This document shows positions 1 to 7,582 of a stretch of DNA of 64,000 nt, in pieces. The position numbers and the translations under genes were made by a program. Each line of letters opens with the position of its first letter. Within the stretch, counting starts at the first letter, position 1. Origin of the DNA: Ktedonobacter racemifer DSM 44963. Lineage in GTDB: Bacteria; Chloroflexota; Ktedonobacteria; Ktedonobacterales; Ktedonobacteraceae. The DNA lies in the NCBI RefSeq assembly GCF_000178855.1, contig NZ_ADVG01000001.1, positions 806,001 to 870,000 of the forward strand, in the 5' to 3' direction. Under the pieces are notes generated by a model that saw nothing but the letters and a program-made list of their open reading frames with translations, was not told the origin of the DNA and made no database searches.

Positions 1-2460
1 TTGCTGCCAATGCTGTCGTTGGAAGGCAAGCAACTTGGAAATTATGACGTTATACGTCGCATCCGTGTAGGCGGCATGGGGGCCGTCTACGAGGGGCGGC
101 AACGCAGTGCCTTTGGCAGGCGCGTCGCCATCAAGGTCATCCTGGGCGACTATGCCACTGACCAGGACATGCGCCGCCGTTTCATGCGCGAGGCGCGTAC
201 AGTCGCTCGTCTGCACCATCCAAACATTCTCCCCTTAATTGAGTTTGGTGAGGAGCGCGGCGTCCTCTTCCTGGTGATGCCCTTTATCGATGGAGGCACC
301 CTTACCAGCTATCTCAGGCGTAGTCTCCCGGATCTGGCGGAGGTCACCGCGCTTTATCAGCAGATTCTTGATGCCGTCGAGTATGCGCACGACGAGGACC
401 TGATCCATCGCGACATTAAATCCTCGAACGTTCTGCTAGAGATGCGGCGCGGCAAGGTTCCGCACCTCTACCTGGCTGATTTTGGCCTCGTTCGTCCGAG
501 TAAAAGCATTGCGGGCCGTGGCAGGCGGCGCGCCGGAGCGAGTTGGCCCGGTGATCCCACGCAGGCTGGGAAGCCCATTCCCCTCAACCAGGTGCCGGGA
601 ACGCCACACTATATGGCCCCCGAGCAGACACGAGGCATCATCACACCTTTAACCGATATTTACGCGCTCGGCGTCCTGCTTTACCAGGTGCTTACCGGTG
701 AACTACCTTATGACGATCCCGATGATGTACGCGTCATCGAGATGCAGCTTTATAATCCCATCCCCTCACCATGCGGCCGCGACGCCTCCATTCCCATAGA
801 ATTAGGCGAGGTTGTGTATAAAGCCATGGCCAAAGATCCAGCCCAGCGCTTCCAGAACGTGGCCGAGCTGCGTGAGGCATTTCTCAAGGCCACCTCTGGC
901 CCGCGCGTCGAAATCTTTACCGATAGTGATGGGCAACCCGGAGAGCATATAGATCAATTCCTCGCCCCCGATCTCGACGAGGAGAGACGTCAGACCTCCG
1001 CGGACCTCCACGGCCAGGCCACGCTACCCAATACCGGGCGTTCACCTCGTCCCTTCCCACGCGAAGCCGCCGCCAGCCAGGAGCTTAAGCGCGAGGTTGC
1101 CGGGGCACCTCACCAGGGCACGACGCTGGATACCGAGATCGCACAGCCCCAGCCCATTATTATGCAGGAGCGCCGGGCGCGCACAACAGGCGATATTCGC
1201 CCTTCGATGGCCCACACTCAACAGCACCGCGTGACGGAGGAGCCCACCGATTTCAAGGTCATGCGTCCGGGAAAGATCAAACGACGCCGCAAGCAGAGGC
1301 GCGTCGCCCTCCCCTTGATCATCATATCTATGTTCCTTACGGCGCTTGCGCTGCTCTTACTCATCGTGCCGCGTGTCTTCGGCTTTAACCTCTTCGGCGG
1401 CTCATCGGTCGCCACCGTCTATGTAACAGCGGAGAGCAAATCCCTCCAGAATACCTATGTTCTGACGGCCTCGCCCTCGGTGCAGGTCGCCGACCCCACC
1501 ACGCACCGCCTTCCCGCGCGCCAGCTCAAATATACAGTGAAGGGCAATAGCACCGTCAAAGCCACGGGTACCAAGACCAGCAACCCGACCCAGGCCACAG
1601 GCACCCTTATTTTTAGCAATAGCAACATCTTACCCATGAACCTGGGCATCGTTACTCTGACCCGTAATGGCCTGACAATACGCACCACCCAGGCCGTACA
1701 GCTCGAAGGACAGCGTAGCAATAAACCCGCCACCGCCGTTATCCCGGCGCTCGTCACCACGCCAGGGGACGCGGGCAACCTGGGTGCGCATGTCCTGGAT
1801 GGCAACTACAGCGTTCCAGGTGTTAGCGTCGCCAATCCCAGCCCCTTCGCTGGCGGCAGCAACGGCCAGACCATCCACACCGTCCAGCAGAGCGACGTCG
1901 ATAACGTCAAAACCGATCTCGTCCCGCGCCTGCGCCAGCAGCTTGAGCAACAATTCCAAAAGAACCTCTCCTCCGGCGAGGTTCTAGGCGCCCAACCCCA
2001 CTACGATATAAATACCACGCCCGAGCAGCCTGTTGGAACCGCCATCGACCAGGTCAAAATTGATATCACTATCACAGGCGACACCCTGGTCTACAACAAA
2101 GAGCTAGCCACGCATATCGCCGCGCAACTCCTTACCACCGAGGCGCAACACTCCTTGGGAGCGAACTATACCCTCCACGACCAGGTAAGTCAGGTTGGAA
2201 CAACCAGCGTCAAGGCCGGGCAGAACAACGCCCTCTATCTCAATATCCAGGTACACGGCCAGTGGATCTACAACTTCAGTCAGAGCCAGATCGCAAGCTG
2301 GCCCACTAATCTCAAAGGCTCGACCAGCACCACCGCCCTTGCCTACCTGAACCAGCAACCCGGCGTGGCGCGCGTCGAACTCCGCCTCCCCTTCAACAGC
2401 GACCACTTCCCCTCCGAGACCGACCAGATCAAAATCATCATCATCAGCACTGGCCAATAA
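1..2460 (+). CDS. Membrane Ser/Thr protein kinase (PknB-like) with large extracellular domain
   Basis: Residues about 14-295 form a Hanks-type kinase. Visible are the ATP lysine K45 (RRVAIKV), the catalytic loop HRDIKSSN with D138, the DFG motif at 160-162 and GTPHYMAPEQ near 200-209. The glycine-rich loop reads RVGGMGAV, so the first Gly of GxGxxG is Arg (R22), a mild deviation. A Pro/Gln-rich linker follows, then a basic stretch (KRRRKQRR) and one transmembrane helix at about 436-457. The outer part of about 360 residues is Thr/Ser/Asn-rich, carries no PASTA repeats, and resembles the baseplate-J-like ectodomains of other Chloroflexi membrane proteins (from memory, not searched). A TTG at base 1 serves as the start here, with an ATG at codon 4. 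The true start could lie upstream of the window. The stop sits inside the palindrome shared with the convergent gene. Confidence 0.88.
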   Translation: MLPMLSLEGKQLGNYDVIRRIRVGGMGAVYEGRQRSAFGRRVAIKVILGDYATDQDMRRRFMREARTVARLHHPNILPLIEFGEERGVLFLVMPFIDGGTLTSYLRRSLPDLAEVTALYQQILDAVEYAHDEDLIHRDIKSSNVLLEMRRGKVPHLYLADFGLVRPSKSIAGRGRRRAGASWPGDPTQAGKPIPLNQVPGTPHYMAPEQTRGIITPLTDIYALGVLLYQVLTGELPYDDPDDVRVIEMQLYNPIPSPCGRDASIPIELGEVVYKAMAKDPAQRFQNVAELREAFLKATSGPRVEIFTDSDGQPGEHIDQFLAPDLDEERRQTSADLHGQATLPNTGRSPRPFPREAAASQELKREVAGAPHQGTTLDTEIAQPQPIIMQERRARTTGDIRPSMAHTQQHRVTEEPTDFKVMRPGKIKRRRKQRRVALPLIIISMFLTALALLLLIVPRVFGFNLFGGSSVATVYVTAESKSLQNTYVLTASPSVQVADPTTHRLPARQLKYTVKGNSTVKATGTKTSNPTQATGTLIFSNSNILPMNLGIVTLTRNGLTIRTTQAVQLEGQRSNKPATAVIPALVTTPGDAGNLGAHVLDGNYSVPGVSVANPSPFAGGSNGQTIHTVQQSDVDNVKTDLVPRLRQQLEQQFQKNLSSGEVLGAQPHYDINTTPEQPVGTAIDQVKIDITITGDTLVYNKELATHIAAQLLTTEAQHSLGANYTLHDQVSQVGTTSVKAGQNNALYLNIQVHGQWIYNFSQSQIASWPTNLKGSTSTTALAYLNQQPGVARVELRLPFNSDHFPSETDQIKIIIISTGQ

Positions 2461-2538
2461 TAAGGGTAAAGAAGGCAAAACAGCGATCATACCGGACATG
2501 TCCGGTATGATCGCTGTTTTGCCTTCTTTACCCTTATT
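2459..2538. terminator. 80-bp perfect palindrome between convergent genes
   Basis: Both arms are 40 bp, perfectly complementary, with no loop, centred on ACATGT between 2498 and 2499. It begins within the kinase stop codon and ends one base before the stop of the minus-strand gene. It is best read as a bidirectional terminator of unusual length. T-rich runs occur on both sides of the arms. Confidence 0.8.
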
Positions 2539-2539
2539 T

Positions 2540-3298
2540 CTAGCGTTCGGGGCTGGGGTCATCGGGATTCCCAAAGAAGCCTTGAAGCTTATCCTTGGCT
2601 TTGTCAATCAAATCATCGGGGCGTCTCTCGACATCAGGAGGGCGATTCTCTGTAATGTCTCCCTGGGTGCCCCTTTGCGTATAGGGCTCGTTCCCCGTCA
2701 CGCCTGTCGCGCCCGTGGACCCAGCGCTTCGCGGCTCATCATCACGCTCGCGTATGAGGTCGAAACCTGATTCTGTCTGCTTGGTCGGTTCCGTCGAGAA
2801 GTTCTCCTCTGGCTGGTTATCAAATTGCTGCCCACTCCACGGGGCCTGGCTTACATCGCGGTTCTGGGTCACGTCCCTATCCCTGCCTGCCAGCGGCCCC
2901 TGTCCCTGATTGAGATCCTGATCACGCTCGTAGACATCTCGCTGGCCCATCCCTGATACATCCTGGTCCTGCTGAGGGATACCACCTTGAAGCGGCTCCT
3001 GGTTGATGTTCTGCTGCTGGGTAACATCGCCCTGCGACGGCCTCTGCTTCACCCCCTGATCCTGCTCATACGCACCCGCATCACCCTGCCAGGAACGTCC
3101 TGCCAGGTCCTCATCGCGTTGCGGAACATCACTCTGTGTTACATCCTGGTCGTGCCGCTCACTCGGTTTCTGAAACAATTCCTTCGCGCGCTCAAACAGC
3201 CCCTTCTTTTCTGTCCCCTGTTCAGCACCTAAGTCGCGCTGAGGCTCGCCTCCCAGCTCACCATTGAGATTCTGGTCACGTTGATATTCGTTCTCCAT
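2540..3298 (-). CDS. Gln/Asp/Arg-rich repetitive hydrophilic protein
   Basis: The product is a 252-residue, very hydrophilic protein without a signal peptide or membrane segment. The start MENEYQRDQN is chosen because GGAGG lies about 11 bases before it. A longer frame reaches 3343 but has no such site. Degenerate repeats of the type (Q/R)D(Q/E/R)D(L/V) recur through residues 5-150 (QRDQNL, PQRDED, QQDQDV, YERDQDL, GRDRDV). The C-terminal part (IDKAKDKLQGFFGNPDD) looks amphipathic. The composition suggests a disordered stress- or dormancy-type protein, but I do not recognise a family. It converges on the kinase gene and shares its terminator. Confidence 0.7.
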   Translation of the reverse strand: MENEYQRDQNLNGELGGEPQRDLGAEQGTEKKGLFERAKELFQKPSERHDQDVTQSDVPQRDEDLAGRSWQGDAGAYEQDQGVKQRPSQGDVTQQQNINQEPLQGGIPQQDQDVSGMGQRDVYERDQDLNQGQGPLAGRDRDVTQNRDVSQAPWSGQQFDNQPEENFSTEPTKQTESGFDLIRERDDEPRSAGSTGATGVTGNEPYTQRGTQGDITENRPPDVERRPDDLIDKAKDKLQGFFGNPDDPSPER

Positions 3299-3449
3299 GT
3301 CTGCCAAACCTCCAAACCAAATTAACCGGCTAACACACACCATGCAAACCGCTACACAACACGTACGAATCAGTATATGCCACCCCTACTTCTTGCTACA
3401 TCCCACGAAGGGGTGATTCTCCCCTGACCCTTTAGAGTGAGAAAAAAAT

Positions 3450-3512
3450 AGTTGTGGAGTGGAATGTGCGCTGGTGGCCTGCAGCCACCAGCGCACATTC
3501 CACTCCACAACT
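3450..3512. repeat. Long palindrome in a divergent intergenic region
   Basis: Arms of 29 bp pair perfectly around a 5-base loop (CTGCA). The flanking genes at 2540-3298 (minus) and 3617-3910 (plus) both point away from it, so it does not sit behind either stop codon like the other palindromes here. Confidence 0.75.
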
Positions 3513-3616
3513 GACCCGAGTTGTTTTTGGATATAGGCACACATGCCAGTGTGATATTATATGAGCAGAATAGACGCATATATTCCGCGTTTCAGACCAC
3601 GGAAAGGCAGTAGATC

Positions 3617-3910
3617 ATGCACGTACGCACCTCGATCATCCGTCTTGTACCGGGCACATATGAGGAGGCCATTGCCCTCTTCCGCGACATTATTCTCCCC
3701 AGCGCACAGGAGCAGAAGGGCTTTAAAGGTGCTCAGATTCAGCATAGCGATAGTGATCCCAATCGCCTGATCGTCATGAGCTTCTGGGCCAGCGTGGAAG
3801 ATCTACTGGCAAGCGAACCGCCCGCAGAGATCCACATGCATATGGAGCGCCTGGACGAACTGATTGAGAACGCCGACCAGGACAACTATTTTGTCGTACA
3901 CCGCATGTGA
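3617..3910 (+). CDS. Small antibiotic-biosynthesis-monooxygenase-like (ABM fold) protein
   Basis: The protein has 97 residues. The pattern is typical of dimeric alpha+beta barrel proteins: an N-terminal strand (HVRTSIIRLVPG), a helix with EEAIALFRDIILPSAQEQKGF, then SDPNRLIVMSFWASVEDLLA and a C-terminal helix. Members range from quinol monooxygenases to cofactor-free or uncharacterised proteins, so no substrate can be named. It starts at ATG after a weak purine-rich site (GGAAAGGCAG). It appears monocistronic, with a hairpin about 20 bases after the stop. Confidence 0.65.
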   Translation: MHVRTSIIRLVPGTYEEAIALFRDIILPSAQEQKGFKGAQIQHSDSDPNRLIVMSFWASVEDLLASEPPAEIHMHMERLDELIENADQDNYFVVHRM

Positions 3911-3931
3911 GATAGGTAAGTGTGTCATGGA

Positions 3932-3951
3932 CCCCGGCATGCATGCTGGGG
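3932..3951 (+). terminator. Hairpin after the ABM-like gene
   Basis: CCCCGGCATGCATGCTGGGG folds on itself with one G-U pair, 21 bases after the stop. There is no clear T-run. Confidence 0.45.
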
Positions 3952-4272
3952 CTTGCAGGCATCCTCACCGGTGTCTGTAGGCCCGAACATGACCAGACCC
4001 AGCCACCGACGCTGATGCGTGCATCAACGTTGATGGGGCTCCGTTCTCAGGGAGTGTCAAAGATCGTACCTGCGCGTGCGAGGCCAGCGTGCAGCTCTCC
4101 AACCGGCGGGTTAAACAGGGCGTGGGTATACCCAGTGCTCGTCGGATGTGCCGCCTGAGAACATCGTCGAGGCCACCATTACCAACAAGGGGCTTGCCCC
4201 GCGTTGAGGCTCGGGAACGAGCAAAAGGAGATACATACTAGGTATTGACAATGTGTGGGAAAGTGAGTGAGA
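3952..4272. other. Non-coding stretch, probable left flank of the IS607-like element
   Basis: I see no convincing gene here. The frames are short and lack ribosome-binding sites. The last 60 bases contain a purine-rich AAAAGGAG and a short AT-rich tract leading into the recombinase remnant. The left end of the mobile block probably lies here, but I cannot fix the boundary. Confidence 0.4.
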
Positions 4273-4532
4273 ATGAGTAGAGGTACTCAGTCGCACCGTT
4301 TGCCAAGCAGGTGGATGTCAGCGTGAAAACAGTGCAGCGCTGGGATCGAGAAGGCAGGCCCAAAGCCAAAGGAACGCTTTCTGGGCGTCGCTCCTATCAT
4401 GAGGTCGATCTGACCACGGCGCTCAACCTTCCGAAGCTGCCAGCCGCTCGCCGAACGAGAGCCTCTTGCCGGGTGTCCCGTCCTGCTCGACCGGAATTCC
4501 CGCAAAGCGGTAGAAAAGGCGCTCAAGGATGA
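4273..4532 (+). pseudogene. Remnant of IS607-family serine recombinase (tnpA)
   Basis: The frame open after 4281 encodes VAPFAKQVDVSVKTVQRWDR followed by EGRPKAKGTLSGRRSYHEVD. This is the MerR-like DNA-binding head of IS607 transposases. It continues into CRVSRPARPEF, the degenerate start of the serine recombinase domain (normally YxRVSS). The probable start ATG at 4273 (MSRGT) is one frame off, which suggests a frameshift near 4283. About 100 catalytic residues are missing, because the frame stops in the ATGA overlap with the downstream tnpB. The element can therefore no longer encode its own recombinase. Confidence 0.75.
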
Positions 4533-5824
4533 AAACCGCACACAAGATTCGGATGAACCCCACCCCTGAACAGGTGGAGTATCTCAAACGAGCCTGTGGC
4601 ACGAGGCGATTTATCTACAACTGGGGACGGGAGCAGTGGGAAAAGCAGTATCAGGCGTATAAAGCTGAGCAGGAAAGCGTTCCCCAAGAGCAGCGCGTGC
4701 TCAAACCGCCATATGCCCTCGCACTCAAGAAGCAATTCAACCAGATCCGGGAGCAGGAGTATCCGTGGACCTATCAGGTGACGAAGTGTGTGGTGGAGGG
4801 TGCGTTCGATGACCTCAAAAACGCCTATGACAACTTCTTCGCGGGCAGATCGAACTACCCAAAATACAAGAAGAAAGGAAAATCGCACGAATCGTTTTAT
4901 TTGTCGAACGATAAATTCACCTTGGGAAGCCATTGGATCTCGATTCCCGGGCTTGGCCGCTTTATCCTCGATCAACGCCAAACGAAGAAGGACCGAGGCA
5001 AGCTCTTACGCAAACTGGGAACGGTGAACATCGCCGAAAAACTGCGCTTCGTCGAAAAGGGGAAAGCCACCACTCCCACGAAGAAGCGCAACCAGCGCAA
5101 GCACGTCGTGTGCGAACGGGTCAAGATCCTGGGGGCGACGGTCTGCTGTGAAGCGGGGCACTGGTACGTCTCCATTCAAGTAGACATCGCACGGGAGCGC
5201 CCCACAACGCCCGAAGCAGTGGTGGGGGTAGATGTGGGCGTAAAGCAAGCTGCTGTGGTGAGTGATGGACGCAGGCTTGAGAACCAAAGGCCTTTAGCGC
5301 TCCATCTCAAGAAACTCGGCAAGCTGCAACGCCAACTCAGTAAGAAACAGAAGACGAAAGACCCGCAAACCAAGCGAACCGTGTTCAGCAGGAATTACGA
5401 GAAACAGCGGCTCAAGGTCGCACGCAAGCATCAGCAGATCGCCAACATCCGGCGGGATGTGCAGCACACGTTCACGACCGAACTGGCGCGCACCTGTGGG
5501 GTCATTGGCATCGAAGACCTCAACATCCTGGGGATGATGGCCAACCGGAAGCTCTCGCGTGCCGTGGCTGATGCCGCGATGGGGCAACTCTTGCAGTTCC
5601 TCAAGACCAAAGTGGCCAACGCCGGGGGAGATCTCTTCATCGCCTCGCGCTGGTTTCCTTCCACCAAACGCTGTTCGTGCTGTGGGCAGGTCAAGAAACG
5701 CATGCCGCTCAAACACCGCACCTATGAGTGCTTGGCCTGTGGGCTGGTGATCAACCGGGATCTCAATGCCGCCTTGAATTTGCTGTGGTTGGCAACACAA
5801 CAGCTTCGCCAGCTTCACGCGTAA
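4529..5824 (+). CDS. tnpB: RNA-guided endonuclease TnpB (IS607/IS605 OrfB family)
   Basis: The protein has 431 residues and appears intact. The N-terminal HTH-like segment (MKTAHKIRMNPTPEQVEYLK, then RRFIYNWG) is typical. The RuvC acidic residues are D235 (VVGVDVGVKQ), E329 (GIEDLNILGM) and D411 (INRDLNAALN). The zinc finger is CSCCG...CLACG, preceded by ASRWFPSTKRC. This is the canonical catalytic layout, with Glu in RuvC-II. The start ATG overlaps the stop of the recombinase remnant (ATGA). TnpB proteins cut DNA guided by an omega RNA transcribed from the gene's 3' end. The matching RNA should cover the end of this gene and part of the following 184 bases. Confidence 0.93.
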   Translation: MKTAHKIRMNPTPEQVEYLKRACGTRRFIYNWGREQWEKQYQAYKAEQESVPQEQRVLKPPYALALKKQFNQIREQEYPWTYQVTKCVVEGAFDDLKNAYDNFFAGRSNYPKYKKKGKSHESFYLSNDKFTLGSHWISIPGLGRFILDQRQTKKDRGKLLRKLGTVNIAEKLRFVEKGKATTPTKKRNQRKHVVCERVKILGATVCCEAGHWYVSIQVDIARERPTTPEAVVGVDVGVKQAAVVSDGRRLENQRPLALHLKKLGKLQRQLSKKQKTKDPQTKRTVFSRNYEKQRLKVARKHQQIANIRRDVQHTFTTELARTCGVIGIEDLNILGMMANRKLSRAVADAAMGQLLQFLKTKVANAGGDLFIASRWFPSTKRCSCCGQVKKRMPLKHRTYECLACGLVINRDLNAALNLLWLATQQLRQLHA

Positions 5825-6008
5825 AGCTGGCCGTCCTGGAGAGTGGCTACCGCCGGACGTAAAATGCCTGGGGAGTTGATGTGAGACCAAAACGGGAGGG
5901 CTGATCCAAAGGTTCCCGTGCGCTGGCTATTGACGATGAAGCAGGAAGAACTGACCGCTCGGGAGTGTTCGCGCACATTCGAGTATGAGAAAGGTAGCAG
6001 TCCATCGT
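5825..6008 (+). ncRNA. Candidate omega RNA interval between tnpB and iscB
   Basis: TnpB guide RNAs are normally encoded at and after the 3' end of tnpB, while IscB guide RNAs lie directly 5' of iscB. Both are therefore expected in this 184-base interval. A CGTCC...GGACG stem is visible near 5833-5860. A purine-rich GAGAAAGG lies before the iscB ATG. No promoter was recognised. The assignment is by position only; no covariance search was possible. Confidence 0.45.
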
Positions 6009-7322
6009 ATGTCCTACGTTTTCGTTGTCGATACCGACCTGCACCCTTTGAACCCGGTGCATCCGGGTCGCGCACGCATCTTGCTTTCATCGGGCAAGGC
6101 TGCCGTGCTCAAACGCTCTCCCTTCACGATTGTGCTCAAGACCAGCGTAGAGCAGCCAACACTGGCCCCGCTCAGGCTCAAGCTTGATCCAGGGAGCAAC
6201 ACCACCGGCGTCGCCCTGGTCAGTGACCAGTCCGGTCAGGTGGTTTTTGCCGCCGACCTCTCTCATCGCGGACATGCGATCAAGGATGCTCTGCAATCGC
6301 GCCGAGGAGTGCGCCGCTCACGCAGGAACCGCCAGACCAGATACAGAAAACCACGTTTCCGCAATCGGCGCAGACCAAAGGGCTGGCTCCCACCCTCGTT
6401 GCAGAGTCGGATCAGCAATATCACGAGCCTCGTACACCGCCTCCAAAAGCTGTGCCCGGTCAGCTCGATCAGCATGGAGCTGGTCAAATTCGATCTCCAG
6501 CAGATGGAAAACCCTGAGATGTGCGGGGCAGAGTATCAGCAGGGAACGCTGGCAGGATACGAGCTCAGAGAATACCTGCTCGACAAGTGGCACCGCACGT
6601 GTGCCTACTGCGGCAGGTCCAATGTGCCGCTGCAGATAGAGCACATGCAGCCAAAGGCGAAGGGGGGCACCGAGAGAGCCTCAAATCTCACGCTGTCCTG
6701 CGGGCCATGTAACCAGAAAAAGGGCACGCAGGATATTGCGGTGTTTCTCAAGAAAAAGCCGGAACTGCTTGCCAGACTCGTGGCTCAGGCGAAGGCACCG
6801 CTCAAAGATGCGACTGCCGTCAATGCAACGCGATGGGCGCTCTTTGAGCGATTGAAACCGTTCGGCCTGCCGATAGAGTGTGGCAGCGGTGGGCTCACGA
6901 AGTTCAATAGAACGAAGAGAGGGCTGGCGAAAACACACTGGCTTGATGCAGCCTGCGTGGGCAGATCGACGCCTGAGAGCATTCATGCAGAAGGGATCGT
7001 GCCGCTGTGTATCAAGGCCAGCGGGCACGGCAACCGGCAAATGTGCGGGACAGACAAACATGGGTTCCCGATTCGCCACCGCCAACGACAGAAGATGCAT
7101 CATGGCTATCAAACCGGCGACCTGGTCCGGGCAGTGGTGCCAGAGCCACTGAAGACGGCAGGCACCCATGTGGGGCGGGTGCAGGCTCGGGCAACGGGGT
7201 CCTTCGACATCACGACGAAGCCAGGGACCCGTGTAGCCGGTGTGGGATACCAGTACTGTCGGCCCATTCAGAGATGCGATGGGTACAGTTACACCAAAGG
7301 AGTTCCCTATGCAGGAGCATAA
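6009..7322 (+). CDS. iscB: IscB-type RNA-guided HNH/RuvC nuclease
   Basis: The protein has 437 residues from the ATG at 6009 (MSYVFVVDTD), chosen because family members begin with this strand and because a purine-rich GAGAAAGG lies upstream. An in-frame ATG at 5985 is the alternative. The domain order matches IscB. It opens with a PLMP-type head (PLNPVHPGRARILL..GKAAV), then RuvC-I with D60 (KLDPGSNTTG) and an Arg-rich bridge helix (RRGVRRSRRNRQTRYRK). RuvC-II follows with E157 (SISMELVKF). The HNH domain is intact, with CAYCG, IEHMQPKAKGGT (H212) and CGPCNQKKG. RuvC-III has H310 and D313 (KTHWLDAACVG). A basic C-terminal domain follows. IscB is the likely ancestor group of Cas9. Every catalytic residue looks present. 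Confidence 0.93.
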   Translation: MSYVFVVDTDLHPLNPVHPGRARILLSSGKAAVLKRSPFTIVLKTSVEQPTLAPLRLKLDPGSNTTGVALVSDQSGQVVFAADLSHRGHAIKDALQSRRGVRRSRRNRQTRYRKPRFRNRRRPKGWLPPSLQSRISNITSLVHRLQKLCPVSSISMELVKFDLQQMENPEMCGAEYQQGTLAGYELREYLLDKWHRTCAYCGRSNVPLQIEHMQPKAKGGTERASNLTLSCGPCNQKKGTQDIAVFLKKKPELLARLVAQAKAPLKDATAVNATRWALFERLKPFGLPIECGSGGLTKFNRTKRGLAKTHWLDAACVGRSTPESIHAEGIVPLCIKASGHGNRQMCGTDKHGFPIRHRQRQKMHHGYQTGDLVRAVVPEPLKTAGTHVGRVQARATGSFDITTKPGTRVAGVGYQYCRPIQRCDGYSYTKGVPYAGA

Positions 7323-7354
7323 CCAGCCGCACCACCCAACCAGCCTGAAAGGAA

Positions 7355-7399
7355 GACCACATTCCTCCCCCGGCGAAAGCGCGGGGGAGGAATGTGGTC
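7355..7399. terminator. Hairpin downstream of iscB
   Basis: Arms of 17 bp (GACCACATTCCTCCCCC and its complement) enclose a GGCGAAAGCGC loop, 33 bases after the iscB stop. It could be a terminator or the right end of the mobile block. Confidence 0.6.
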
Positions 7400-7405
7400 G
7401 CATTC

Positions 7406-7449
7406 TGTGATACGTGGGTTCGGGCAGATGCCCGAACCCACGTATCACA
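7406..7449. terminator. Second hairpin downstream of iscB
   Basis: Perfect 21-bp arms with a 2-base loop (GA) begin 6 bases after the previous hairpin. Two strong consecutive hairpins separate the mobile block from the glucosidase gene. Confidence 0.65.
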
Positions 7450-7582
7450 CACTTACTCCTGAAGCGCCGCAGGCGTAAAGAAAAAACCTTTTGACCAGGA
7501 TAAGCTCTGCCCTCTTGCATCCTTCATATTCATGCTCTACTATACAAAACAGAATCCTTTACAGAGAGGTAATTTTTAATCT

